Assembly (NCBI RefSeq): GCF_003111605.1
Contig: NZ_MZGU01000001.1
Coordinates: 1 to 57,084 of the forward strand
From: Methanobrevibacter woesei
GTDB lineage: Archaea > Methanobacteriota > Methanobacteria > Methanobacteriales > Methanobacteriaceae
Length of the DNA: 57,084 bases
Direction: 5' to 3'
Positions 28,596 through 36,959 of this stretch are shown here, piece by piece; within the stretch, counting starts at the first letter, position 1; the number at the start of each line of letters is the position of its first letter. Under the pieces are notes generated by a model. That model did not search any database and was not told where the DNA came from. It was given only the letters and a program-made list of their open reading frames with translations. The position numbers were made by a program, and so were the translations under genes.

Positions 28596-28689
28596 GAAAC
28601 AACACTCCTTCTAATATAAAAATTCAATTTCAAAACCATAATCTGATAATTTATCTTCGTATAATTTTTTATATTTATTTTTATGTTCA
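28592..28689 (-). pseudogene. C-terminal fragment of an unknown gene cut by the repeat
   Basis: The frame runs out of repeat copy 10 on the minus strand and gives 31-32 codons (EHKNKYKKLYEDKLSDYGFE ... VVS), ending TGA inside the ATGA start overlap of the next gene. It is strongly charged and helical. Only the tail of the parent gene is present. Confidence 0.55.
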
Positions 28690-28726
28690 GTGTAATTTAA
28701 ATTGCTTTTTATAATTTATAAAAAAC
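28690..28726 (+). repeat. dispersed CRISPR-like repeat, copy 10
   Basis: 37 bp: GTGTAATTTAAATTGC, then TTTTTATAATTTATAAAAAAC split as TTTTTATAA-T-TTATAAAAA plus AC. It is identical to copies 11, 12 and 13. It cuts a gene tail on its left and sits 5 bp before the DNA ligase start on its right. Confidence 0.95.
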
Positions 28727-28731
28727 TTAAT

Positions 28732-30381
28732 ATGAAATATCAAAAATTAGTAGATGTATATAACCAATTAGAAGAAAATTCTAAAAGATTAGAAAAAACT
28801 AGAATACTTTCTGATTTCATAAAAGAATTAGATGATGAAACTTTATCAAAGGTAGGATTACTTATACTTGGACGTGTTTTTCCTGCATGGAGTGATAAAG
28901 AATTAGGTATAGGTAGTAAATTAGTTATGGAAGCTGTAGCTAAAGCTGTTGGAACTACTGTAGATAAAGTTGAAGATGAACTAAGAGAACAGGGAGATAT
29001 TGGACTTGCATCTGTTAATTTGTTTTCTAAAAAATCTCAAACTACTTTTTTTTCACAACCATTAACTATTAAATTTGTTTTTGACAATCTTATAAAGCTT
29101 ACAACAATTTCCGGCTCAAAATCTACAAGTCGCAAAATATCCATTATTCTAGAGTTATTATCCCAAGCATCAGCTACAGAAGCTAAATATTTAACACGTA
29201 CTATAACTGAAGAGCTTAGAATTGGTGTTGGTGAAGGTATTGTTCGTGATGCAATAGCCGAAGCATTTAACATTGATAAGGATATTATTGATAGAGCACA
29301 TATGCTTACTAATGATTTAGCTCTTATTGCAGTTGTTGCTAAAAATGAAGGTGAAGATGGACTTAAAAAATTAACATTAACTCCTGGAAAACCTGTAAAG
29401 CCTATGCTTGCACAATTATCTGAAGGAATTGAACCATCAATTAAAATGATGGGTCTTGCTATTTGTGAAACTAAATATGATGGAATTAGACTTCAGGTTC
29501 ACAGAAATAAAGATGAAATTAATATTTTTACAAGAAGATTAGAAAATATTACTGAAGCAATGCCTGAAATTGTAAAAGCCGTAGATGAATATTTGCCTCA
29601 TGTAAATTATATTGTTGAAGGTGAGGTAATAGCTACAAGAGATGGAAAACCATTATCTTTCCAAAATATTCTACATAGGGTTAGAAGAAAGTATAATATT
29701 GAAGAAGCTATTGAAAATGTTCCTTTAAAATTATTTTTATTTGATTTACTTTACTTTAGAAAATCAATGATTGATGAACCATTACTTAAACGTAGAAAAA
29801 AACTTGAAGAAATTGTAGATACAAGTTCTGAAGAAATTAATTTAAGTAAAATGGTCAAGGGAACTATTGATAACATTCATGAAGTTGAAGAACTATTTAA
29901 AACATCCATTGAAGAAGGACATGAGGGAATAATGATAAAAGATTCTAAAGAACCTTATATTCCCGGTCTTAGAGGTAAGAAGATGCTTAAATATAAAGCG
30001 GAACCTGAAACATTAGATGTTGTAGTAGTTGGAGGAACTCATGGAATTGGTAAAAGAAAAGACTTTATCGGCTCTTATTTAGTAGCTTTAAGAGATGAAA
30101 ATGATGATTTAAAGACCGTTGCTCATGTAGCTACTGGTCTTGATGATGATACTTTAAAGTATTTAACTAAAAAAATGGAAGAATATAAGCTTTCTGAAAA
30201 AGGTACTAAAGTTACCGTAGAACCTAAAATCATTTTAGAAATTGGTTTTTCTGAAATTGTTAAAAGTCCTGAATATGAAACTGGATTTTCCTTAAGATTC
30301 CCTGTAGTTAAAAGAGTTAGAAAAGATAAAGGACTTGGTGACATTGATACAGTTGAAAGGTTAATTTCCATGTACAAATAA
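28732..30381 (+). CDS. lig: ATP-dependent DNA ligase
   Basis: 549 aa from ATG 28732, the usual length of euryarchaeal ligases. N-terminal DNA-binding domain about 1-210, then nucleotidyltransferase motif I ETKYDGIRLQVH with Lys248, motif III VEGEVIATRDG, motif IV EGIMIKD and motif V LKYKAEPETLDVVVVGG, followed by the OB domain. It seals Okazaki nicks. An upstream in-frame start would read through the repeat and is rejected. The ATG is only 5 bp from repeat copy 10, so native promoter and RBS are missing; expression would rely on the repeat (TTTATAATTTATAAA) or leaderless initiation. Confidence 0.93.
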   Translation: MKYQKLVDVYNQLEENSKRLEKTRILSDFIKELDDETLSKVGLLILGRVFPAWSDKELGIGSKLVMEAVAKAVGTTVDKVEDELREQGDIGLASVNLFSKKSQTTFFSQPLTIKFVFDNLIKLTTISGSKSTSRKISIILELLSQASATEAKYLTRTITEELRIGVGEGIVRDAIAEAFNIDKDIIDRAHMLTNDLALIAVVAKNEGEDGLKKLTLTPGKPVKPMLAQLSEGIEPSIKMMGLAICETKYDGIRLQVHRNKDEINIFTRRLENITEAMPEIVKAVDEYLPHVNYIVEGEVIATRDGKPLSFQNILHRVRRKYNIEEAIENVPLKLFLFDLLYFRKSMIDEPLLKRRKKLEEIVDTSSEEINLSKMVKGTIDNIHEVEELFKTSIEEGHEGIMIKDSKEPYIPGLRGKKMLKYKAEPETLDVVVVGGTHGIGKRKDFIGSYLVALRDENDDLKTVAHVATGLDDDTLKYLTKKMEEYKLSEKGTKVTVEPKIILEIGFSEIVKSPEYETGFSLRFPVVKRVRKDKGLGDIDTVERLISMYK

Positions 30382-30436
30382 ATTCTATTTAACTGATTCA
30401 ATCATCTTTTTAACTTTTTAAGTTAAATTTTTAAAA

Positions 30437-30835
30437 ATGGAAATTTCAGATGATAAAATATTTAAAATAGCTTTAGTAGTCAGTTTAGTTGGTATTTTAG
30501 GACTTATCTTTACATCTCCCTATATTGAAGTTAAAGAAGTAGCTATTTCAGAAATTAATAAGAACATGATTGAAGAGGAAGTTTCTATAACTGGAGTTGT
30601 TGAGAAAGTATCTAAATCTTCATCAAGTAATACTTATTTTTTAACAATAAATGATGGGACTGGGCAAATTCCAGCAATAGCCTTTGAATCTGTAGTTATT
30701 GAACTAGAAAATTCCCAAACACCTATAGATATTTTTAAAAATGAAAAAGTAATAATTACTGGAACCATTACTGAATACAATTCTAAACTAGAACTTATTA
30801 TTAGTGATGGCAGTTCAATTAAGCTTGCTAACTAA
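30437..30835 (+). CDS. Membrane-anchored OB-fold protein
   Basis: 132 aa. One membrane span about 10-28 (IALVVSLVGILGLIFTS), then an OB fold of tRNA_anti type: VSITGVVEKVSKSSSSNTYF, TINDGTGQIPAIAF, EKVIITGTITEYNSKLELII. Such small OB proteins in archaea bind nucleic acid or act in envelope processes; role unknown. It follows the ligase by 55 bp and its last 21 bp overlap the convergent gene. Confidence 0.7.
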   Translation: MEISDDKIFKIALVVSLVGILGLIFTSPYIEVKEVAISEINKNMIEEEVSITGVVEKVSKSSSSNTYFLTINDGTGQIPAIAFESVVIELENSQTPIDIFKNEKVIITGTITEYNSKLELIISDGSSIKLAN

Positions 30836-31264
30836 ATGAGTGTTTTTTGATAAAAAGGCATCAATTCCATTACTTGGATTTCCATGAATTAAAACTGTTT
30901 TATTATCTAAATTAAATAAGAAAATATTGCCATCAAAGACATATTTAGCACACAAACCATAAACACCTGAAAAACCAGAAATGTTCATTTCATTTGGATA
31001 ATATCCTAACCATAAAGAAGATTCTGATAAATTAGATACCTTTTCAACTACAGTTATCTTAATAAAACCTTCACCTCCATTACTAGCTAAAGATACTATA
31101 CTATCTGATTGGTTTTCAATTACATAATAAGCAGGGACCTTAAAGGTTATTCCCTGTATAACAAATTCCCTATCACCATCATCTTCAGCTGGAATGAACA
31201 ATAAAGAAATAGCTAATACTAAAACTGCAAATAACAAAATAAAGATGTCGGAAGTTTTTAACAT
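30815..31264 (-). CDS. Signal-anchored secreted protein
   Basis: 149 aa. Span 7-24 followed by PAEDDGDREFVIQGITFKVP. The exposed domain (beta-rich, ITFKVPAYYVIENQSDS) resembles the neighbour at 31274, and both appear to be paralogous extracellular proteins. AAGGTGTTAAT precedes ATG. Function unknown. Confidence 0.65.
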   Translation of the reverse strand: MLKTSDIFILLFAVLVLAISLLFIPAEDDGDREFVIQGITFKVPAYYVIENQSDSIVSLASNGGEGFIKITVVEKVSNLSESSLWLGYYPNEMNISGFSGVYGLCAKYVFDGNIFLFNLDNKTVLIHGNPSNGIDAFLSKNTHLVSKLN

Positions 31265-31273
31265 ATTAACACC

Positions 31274-31753
31274 TTATTTTAGTTGCTGATTTACCGCCAA
31301 TACATCTTCAAGTTCAAAATACCCACCATAAAAGGTAATGTTATATTTACCGTATTCCACAATGAACTTATCATTAAATGATACTCCATCTACCAAATAT
31401 CCGTCAACACCTTCAATTGTAGTTGGAATTAACACTATTGGTTCTGGTTGCTGATAATCAGCTACATTATCATCTTCATAGTCTTCTTCTTCAGTATTAT
31501 CAACAAAAATTTCTACATCACCTTCACTATTATTTAATACAGCATATTGATTGTGATCAAATTCTGAGTATTCAAGATTAATTTCATATCCTGGAGGAGC
31601 ATATAGCATTACATCTCCTACTATAAATGATCTGGTTTCATTTATATTTTTAGGACTGTCTGATAGATAAAAAGCTCCAAATATTATTAAAACTAAAACA
31701 ATAGCTACTACAGGAACAAGAATTAACTTACTTTTAGAACTATCTTTTGACAT
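31274..31753 (-). CDS. Signal-anchored secreted protein, paralogue of its neighbour
   Basis: 159 aa from ATG 31753, chosen because GGGAGGTTTTTGCTT lies before it. Span about 12-32, then FIVGDVMLYAPPGYEINLEY, similar in layout to FVIQGITFKVPAYYVIENQS of the next gene. The two are 9 bp apart and form an operon. Function unknown. Confidence 0.65.
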   Translation of the reverse strand: MSKDSSKSKLILVPVVAIVLVLIIFGAFYLSDSPKNINETRSFIVGDVMLYAPPGYEINLEYSEFDHNQYAVLNNSEGDVEIFVDNTEEEDYEDDNVADYQQPEPIVLIPTTIEGVDGYLVDGVSFNDKFIVEYGKYNITFYGGYFELEDVLAVNQQLK

Positions 31754-31954
31754 AAGCAAAAACCTCCCTTAGTTGAATATTAATTTATTGTAATAAATAT
31801 AAAAGTTTTTATAAAATTACTTTAAAGTTTTAAGATAACTGTCTATCTAAAATGGTTGAAATGTGAAAAATCAGCAAATATTCCTTTTTTAAAACAAAAG
31901 TTAATATATTTTATAAAAGAAAAAAACATATTGAAAGACTTTAAGGGTTTTATT

Positions 31955-32197
31955 ATGACAAAAGAAAAACGATTATTTGGAACTTTTGGAGTTAGAAGAA
32001 CTGCAAATGATGTATTAACTCCAGAATTCGCTTCAAGATTAGCTACATGTTATGGTAATGTATTTAAAGGAAAGATAGCTGTTGGTGGAGATACAAGAAC
32101 CAGTACAATTATGCTTAAAAATGCCTTAATTGCAGGATTGCTTTCTGCAGGTTGTGATGTTGTGGACTTAGGTATTTTACCAACTCCTGCAGTGTAA
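31955..32197 (+). pseudogene. glmM: Phosphoglucosamine mutase, N-terminal 79 residues, cut by the repeat
   Basis: TKEKRLFGTFGVRRTANDVL, KIAVGGDTRTSTIMLKNALI and DVVDLGILPTPAV are the unmistakable beginning of an archaeal GlmM/phosphomannomutase of about 450 aa. The active-site serine loop, metal site and sugar-binding domains are all missing. The frame enters repeat copy 11 at 32192 and stops at its first TAA. Nothing downstream of the repeat continues the gene. Confidence 0.9.
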
Positions 32198-32228
32198 TTT
32201 AAATTGCTTTTTATAATTTATAAAAAAC
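32192..32228 (+). repeat. dispersed CRISPR-like repeat, copy 11
   Basis: 37 bp, identical to copies 10, 12 and 13. It interrupts glmM and begins a 4.3-kb segment. Confidence 0.95.
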
Positions 32229-32254
32229 GTGAAGAAGAATAATTCTTTACTTTT

Positions 32255-32746
32255 TTAAATCTTTTTTCCATGGGCAATAGTTACTATCCCTGGAATTTTA
32301 TCTACTTTTAATTTATATATAGCTTCAATCCCTTCCTTTTCAAAAGCAACACATTCTTTTTTTAGTACTTTATTTGAAATCAGTGCAGCTGTTGGAGGGC
32401 AAACAACAAAAATAGAATTGTTTTTATTTAATTCATCAACGGTTTTTTCACTTAAAGACCCTTTTCCAATATGGATCTTAACTCCATTTTCAGATAAAAA
32501 AGGTATCGTAGACTCTATTTCATATTTATTACTTGTTGTTGGAGCTATTCCTGCATCACTTACTGCTGTGTGCATTATAGCTATTCCTTCTAAATCAAAA
32601 GGAGTTTCATTGTTTTCAATAGCTTTTACTAATTTTGGAAGTGCAGCATCTCTTCCAGTATATATAGTTCCAGATATAGCTATTTTATCTCCTACTTTTA
32701 ATTGAGATATATCTTTATCTGTAGCTGGTGTTTTAACTTCAATCAT
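32255..32746 (-). CDS. Fumarate hydratase (class I), beta subunit
   Basis: 163 aa from ATG 32746. ISGTIYTGRDAALPKL, GIAIMHTAVSDAGIAPTTSN, VKIHIGKGSLSEKTVDEL and CPPTAALISNKVLKKE are the characteristic blocks of the FumA/TtdB C-terminal domain, which binds the dicarboxylate next to the [4Fe-4S] subunit. The alpha subunit is not in the window. It supplies malate/fumarate interconversion in the incomplete reductive TCA path. It stops 26 bp from repeat copy 11. A longer frame exists upstream but it overlaps the DUF2207 gene and is rejected. Confidence 0.88.
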   Translation of the reverse strand: MIEVKTPATDKDISQLKVGDKIAISGTIYTGRDAALPKLVKAIENNETPFDLEGIAIMHTAVSDAGIAPTTSNKYEIESTIPFLSENGVKIHIGKGSLSEKTVDELNKNNSIFVVCPPTAALISNKVLKKECVAFEKEGIEAIYKLKVDKIPGIVTIAHGKKI

Positions 32747-32780
32747 AAAAATCAAAAAAATAAAATTGGTGGTAAAGAAG

Positions 32781-34544
32781 CTAGAAAGCTCCTCCACCTC
32801 CTCCACCAGAACCGCCACCGACGCCTCCGGCTCCATCACTTCCACTTGTAGAATGGGATGATGCAGTACTCATAACTGTTGAGAATGCTCTTCCTCCATG
32901 ATAGTGGTTGTAACGGTAAAGGTCATTATATTGATAGTTTTCTGGTGATAGCTCTTTCATTGCTTTTTCAACAGCTTTAGCATCACCTAATGCTGTTGCA
33001 TAAATTAAATATTTATTCCAGATTACTACAGATTGTGGTGGGTGTTCTTTAATTAAAGAAAAGTCTTTAAGAAACTTAGAGAAATTCTCCCATTTTTTAG
33101 ATTCTTCTCTTCCGTATTTTGTCCATTTTCCACCATAACGGTTATTTAATGTTAAAAGAATTACACCTATTGCTACTGTTCCTAATGCTATCATTCTTGC
33201 CATTACGGTCATAGGAACTTGCGGACTAGAAAACATTGCAATGATTATAACTATTATGGATGCTACTATAAGAATTAGTGCATACATAGTTATTTGGTCA
33301 TGACCTTCATTATCAAAGTATTTTTCAAGTTCTGGTTTAACATATTCTTTTTCATAGCTTTTGACAGTATCTTTATATATTTCTTCAAAGATATCTGCTT
33401 CAGTTCTATTTTTAAGTTTTTTTGTCATTTCTTTTAGGCTAACTTCTCCTTCTTCTGCATATCTCTCTAAAATTGCTAAAAATTTAATTTCGTACTCCTC
33501 TAAACCTTCAACGTTCTCATATTTAATTTTAAATATTAAATTATCTTCAGATCCGTTGATTTCAATTATTCCTCTATCGATTAAATCCATAATAACTGCT
33601 TGGAATCCTTTGTCACTACAGTACCCTACATCGTCATCTTTTCCAAACATTGCATTTACAAACAATGGTGGGAGATCACTTGGTGGCTCTCTCTCATATT
33701 CTCCAATATAATCTATTTTTGGTTCACGACCATGCTTTAAATAAGATCTTAATGGAATTATTAAAGAAAGCAGTAAAAGTATTGGGATTATGGTATATAA
33801 TGTTTCATTGAATTTTATAGAATTTTCATAATCATCCTGAATTTTATGAATTGTTTCATATCCATTTTCATGGACTATCTTTGCATATGGAGTTTCATTT
33901 GCAAACTGATTTAATGGAATGATTGATCTTAATTCTAAATACTCTCCACTTTCTAGTTTTCCTGTATTAATTGTTAATATAGATCCATCCCATGTTTCTG
34001 ATGATTTTAAGAAATAAGGATTAATCCAGTATTCAATTCCTTCTGATGAATTAAACTGAACCATAGCAGTTAATGAATCAACATCAACATCCCATTCTTC
34101 ACCCCATAACTTATATTGTAATTCTCCAACATCATTATAAATTTTAACAACACCATCATGGATATAATTGTAATTTATAGTTACTGTTGTATCTTTAATA
34201 GGCTGGGTATGTGCTTCATCAGAATAAAGATAAACTCGAATAGTAGTGGATTCATTGAAATTTAAAACTTTATAAGTAAAATAAGCACCGTCAACGGTTA
34301 TATTAATATTAGAAATGCTCTCTCCAGGTTTCAGAGGTATATCTCTATAAACACCATTAAATTCTCCATCGAATTTATACTGGTAAAATTCGCTAACATA
34401 AAGATCCCCTAAAGAACCTACTGTTAAAATTATATCTCCTTTTTCTATACTGTATGATCTGTCTTCATCAGCAGCAGAAATAACGGAGATAGAGGATAAT
34501 AGCAATATAGCTATTATCGATAAACCTATTATCCGTTTATTCAT
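32781..34544 (-). CDS. DUF2207 membrane protein with Gly-rich C-terminus
   Basis: 587 aa. Signal peptide 1-27, YKFDGEFNGVYRDIPLKPGE at the head of DUF2207, a span near 250-268, two spans near 425-465, and the same terminal GGVGGGSGGGGGGAF as the paralogue at 10082-11824. It is preceded by lemA (8-bp gap), the usual partner of this family in bacteria and archaea, and two more membrane genes, forming a four-gene operon. Confidence 0.87.
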   Translation of the reverse strand: MNKRIIGLSIIAILLLSSISVISAADEDRSYSIEKGDIILTVGSLGDLYVSEFYQYKFDGEFNGVYRDIPLKPGESISNINITVDGAYFTYKVLNFNESTTIRVYLYSDEAHTQPIKDTTVTINYNYIHDGVVKIYNDVGELQYKLWGEEWDVDVDSLTAMVQFNSSEGIEYWINPYFLKSSETWDGSILTINTGKLESGEYLELRSIIPLNQFANETPYAKIVHENGYETIHKIQDDYENSIKFNETLYTIIPILLLLSLIIPLRSYLKHGREPKIDYIGEYEREPPSDLPPLFVNAMFGKDDDVGYCSDKGFQAVIMDLIDRGIIEINGSEDNLIFKIKYENVEGLEEYEIKFLAILERYAEEGEVSLKEMTKKLKNRTEADIFEEIYKDTVKSYEKEYVKPELEKYFDNEGHDQITMYALILIVASIIVIIIAMFSSPQVPMTVMARMIALGTVAIGVILLTLNNRYGGKWTKYGREESKKWENFSKFLKDFSLIKEHPPQSVVIWNKYLIYATALGDAKAVEKAMKELSPENYQYNDLYRYNHYHGGRAFSTVMSTASSHSTSGSDGAGGVGGGSGGGGGGAF

Positions 34545-34552
34545 TTAAATCA

Positions 34553-35104
34553 CTAAAATTTCACATTAGGAACTGTAGCAGCACTTTCTTCAGCTTCAAA
34601 GAAATCTTCTTCTTTAAAACCAAACATGCTAGCTATAAAGTTACTTGGGAATGTTTCACATAAATTGTTGTACATTAAAACAGTATCATTGTAGAATTGT
34701 CTGCTATATGAAATTTTATTTTCAGTTTCAGATAACTGATTTTGTAAATCTAAAAAGTTTTGATTTGCTTTTAAATCAGGATAATTTTCAGCTATTGCAA
34801 ATAAAGATTTTAAAGTATCTGTTATCATATTATTAGCTGTAGCTGCTTCTTTAACTGTTGATGCATTTTGCATTGCAGATCTAGCTTCAGTGACCTGGTT
34901 AAATGTTTGGTTTTCATGTGTTGCATATCCTTTAACAGTTTCCACAAGATTTGGAATTAAGTCTGCACGTCTTGTAAGTTGTACATCAATTTGAGCCCAT
35001 GCATTTTTAACTTTATTTCTTGCTTGAACTAGTTGGTTGTAAAGGTGAATAAATACAACTACTACAATTAAAATAATTGCTATAATAATGATTATTCCTA
35101 ACAT
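34553..35104 (-). CDS. lemA: LemA family protein
   Basis: 183 aa. One N-terminal span ([20 protein letters not shown]), then the LemA helical bundle: [65 protein letters not shown]. LemA proteins have their long helical domain outside the membrane; function is unknown, but pairing with DUF2207/TPM genes is recurrent. It lies upstream of the DUF2207 gene in the same operon. Confidence 0.93.
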   Translation of the reverse strand: MLGIIIIIAIILIVVVVFIHLYNQLVQARNKVKNAWAQIDVQLTRRADLIPNLVETVKGYATHENQTFNQVTEARSAMQNASTVKEAATANNMITDTLKSLFAIAENYPDLKANQNFLDLQNQLSETENKISYSRQFYNDTVLMYNNLCETFPSNFIASMFGFKEEDFFEAEESAATVPNVKF

Positions 35105-35119
35105 TTTTCATCTACCTTT

Positions 35120-35677
35120 TTACTCCAATCCATGTATATTTGATAACATAATAGCTACATCACTTTCATCTGGTTCTCCAACAATTGTGTATCCATAAGT
35201 ATGGGTTCCAAATGGGAAAAAGCCTACTTCCATAGCCATACCTTCCCAGGTATACTTAATTCCATAAAATGGTATTCCATTATATTCTCTATCAACTGGA
35301 GTACTACCTGGTTCGTTTTCAAGTAAATTCTCTCTACCTGTTACTGGATCTATATCATATTGTTCTGTTGTTATTTTAACAAATTGGCCTTCTGAATTTA
35401 TAACACTTTGTTCATCATCAGCAGATGAATCATCTGTATAAGTAGAAGGATAATCAAATATTGTACCGCTAACAAGGTCTGAGTTAACATCTATATTAAT
35501 ATTCTCTTCAATTTGACCTGTTCCACCTAAAAATCCAATAGCGGTGGTAACTACTAAAAGTACTATCCATAATATGAGAACCTTCCCCCAGGATATTTTT
35601 TTACCTTGGGGAGTTTCTTTATGGAAATATGCGCTTACTTGTGCATCTAATTCATTAAATTTGTCGAGAAAGCTCAT
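35120..35677 (-). CDS. Membrane-anchored extracellular protein
   Basis: 185 aa with a cytosolic 28-residue head, one span at about 30-50 (VLILWIVLLVVTTAIGFLGG) and an exposed acidic domain including YNGIPFYGIKYTWEGMAMEV. GGAGGGGCTTA precedes the ATG. It lies between the zinc-ribbon membrane protein and lemA, in one operon. No family recognised. Confidence 0.65.
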   Translation of the reverse strand: MSFLDKFNELDAQVSAYFHKETPQGKKISWGKVLILWIVLLVVTTAIGFLGGTGQIEENINIDVNSDLVSGTIFDYPSTYTDDSSADDEQSVINSEGQFVKITTEQYDIDPVTGRENLLENEPGSTPVDREYNGIPFYGIKYTWEGMAMEVGFFPFGTHTYGYTIVGEPDESDVAIMLSNIHGLE

Positions 35678-35679
35678 TT

Positions 35680-36147
35680 TTAAGCCCCTCCTTTAAGGTT
35701 TTCATTATAGAAATAATTTCCATTATGTTGATTAATAGCTCTTGCACTTAAGAATGCATCAATTACCATAATTAAGAATACAATCCAGTATAGAGTCATA
35801 TTAATTAGTTGACAAATAGTTAAAACTATCATGAAAACTATTCCTTTTAAAATTTGGCCGTTATAAAATTGTCCAAGTGCAGGAAGAATACATAAAATAA
35901 CAGAAACAATTACATTTTTCTTATATACAATTCCAGCTCCAGAAGTGGTTACTGGTTCTTCTTTTATTTGGGCTACTTCATTCACTTTTTCAGCTTTTGG
36001 CTGTGAAGTTTGAGTAGTTTGTTCTGTAGAAGTTTCTGTTGTGGTTTTGGTTGTATTAAGCGCTTCCCCACAATTTTCACAAAATTTACTATTTTCTTTT
36101 ACTTCTTTTCCACAATTAGGGCAAAATTTAGCCAATCTAATCACCAT
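35680..36147 (-). CDS. Zinc-ribbon membrane protein (TM2-like)
   Basis: 155 aa from ATG 36147; a TTG at 36136 has a better RBS (GGTGATTA) and would start at LAKFCPN. N-terminal ribbon FCPNCGKEV ... FCENCGEAL, a Thr/Gln-rich linker, then VILCILPALGQFYNGQILKG, the TM2-like hairpin. It is the first gene of the lemA-DUF2207 operon. The short protein at 9938 copies its ribbon. Confidence 0.75.
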   Translation of the reverse strand: MVIRLAKFCPNCGKEVKENSKFCENCGEALNTTKTTTETSTEQTTQTSQPKAEKVNEVAQIKEEPVTTSGAGIVYKKNVIVSVILCILPALGQFYNGQILKGIVFMIVLTICQLINMTLYWIVFLIMVIDAFLSARAINQHNGNYFYNENLKGGA

Positions 36148-36491
36148 TTAATATATATGTTTACATAATAATATATAATTTATTATTTAATCTTAGGGTT
36201 TATATTGATTATAATCTTATTTTAATGGTAATTAGGTATTTATCTATTATTTGAATGATTATAAATCATTTTATTTAAAAATTAGCTTATGTTATCCTTA
36301 CTTTTTAATTTTTTATTAGATTCAGCTTTATTTATATAATGGTGAATATTATTTTAAAAAAGTAAAATTAATTAAAAATTGTATTTTAATTGTTTTTAGT
36401 TTTTAATATTGATAAATTATTTAAATACTTATTAACATAATTATTAATTGTTTGTAATTGTCATGATTATTAATTATTTTAGGAGATTCTA
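36148..36491. other. divergent intergenic region
   Basis: 344 bp of AT-rich DNA between the lemA operon and the ferredoxin-like fragment. It must hold both promoters; several TTTATATA-like boxes are present (for example near 36335). No RNA gene or clear operator seen. Confidence 0.4.
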
Positions 36492-36533
36492 ATGATTAAA
36501 ATAGATGAAAGATTATGTAAAGGTTGTGTGTAA
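36492..36533 (+). pseudogene. Ferredoxin-type subunit (KorD-like), cut after 12 residues
   Basis: AGGAGATTCTA precedes ATG 36492. The 12 native residues MIKIDERLCKGC match the start of the delta (ferredoxin) subunit of archaeal 2-oxoacid:ferredoxin oxidoreductases, with the first two cysteines of a [4Fe-4S] site. Repeat copy 12 begins at the next base and supplies GTG TAA. The short length limits the exact family call. Confidence 0.65.
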
Positions 36534-36564
36534 TTTAAATTGCTTTTTATAATTTATAAAAAAC
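36528..36564 (+). repeat. dispersed CRISPR-like repeat, copy 12
   Basis: 37 bp, identical to copies 10, 11 and 13. It cuts the ferredoxin-like gene on its left; a small-family gene with a strong RBS starts 22 nt to its right. Confidence 0.95.
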
Positions 36565-36586
36565 TAATTAAGGAGGTTATTTTTTT

Positions 36587-36940
36587 ATGCTATTTAAAGA
36601 ACCTAAAGGGTCTAAGTACCAGATTATTAATTTTCCTAATGGAATGAAAATTATAATAGATTATGATCGTGCACCCATAGAAGAAGTGAAAAACAGTCCT
36701 GCAAATAAAGATCCTAAAATGATTTGGAAAAATGGTCGTAGATGTGATGATAATATTCAAAGAGTCAGGTTATATGATGAAAAAGGAAAACTTTTAACCA
36801 CTTCTATTGAAGAAATTACATGGGACCGTGGAGGGCATCCAGATGCTGTACCCCTTAGAGGAAAAATTCGTTATTTAGAAAATGAAATTCTTAAATTAAA
36901 AGACCAGTTAAATGAAAATGGTATTCATTGCGATTACTAA
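36587..36940 (+). CDS. Small protein of the FPNGM/KGEL local family
   Basis: 117 aa, with AAGGAGG before ATG 36587. It has YQIINFPNGMKIIIDYD and IQRVRLYDEKGKLLTTSIEE, clearly related to the proteins at 20732 and 21019, plus a C-terminal coiled coil (RYLENEILKLKDQLNENG). Soluble. It begins a segment bounded by identical repeats 12 and 13, just upstream of cas1. Function unknown. Confidence 0.68.
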   Translation: MLFKEPKGSKYQIINFPNGMKIIIDYDRAPIEEVKNSPANKDPKMIWKNGRRCDDNIQRVRLYDEKGKLLTTSIEEITWDRGGHPDAVPLRGKIRYLENEILKLKDQLNENGIHCDY

Positions 36941-36959
36941 AAAAAAATAAGGTGATGCA

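Noticed and set aside
28702-28731. Longer N-terminus for the ligase reading from inside the repeat
   Set aside because: The extra residues come from the 3' half of the repeat and are not part of the family; MKYQKLVDVY is the normal start.
28732-30381. DNA ligase as a component of the Cas1 system
   Set aside because: It is a standard replicative archaeal ligase within one of twelve segments, together with unrelated genes; nothing ties it to cas1 except chance capture.
32255-32845. Longer start for the fumarase beta subunit
   Set aside because: The extension would overlap the Gly-rich end of the DUF2207 gene in another frame; the ATG at 32746 fits the family.
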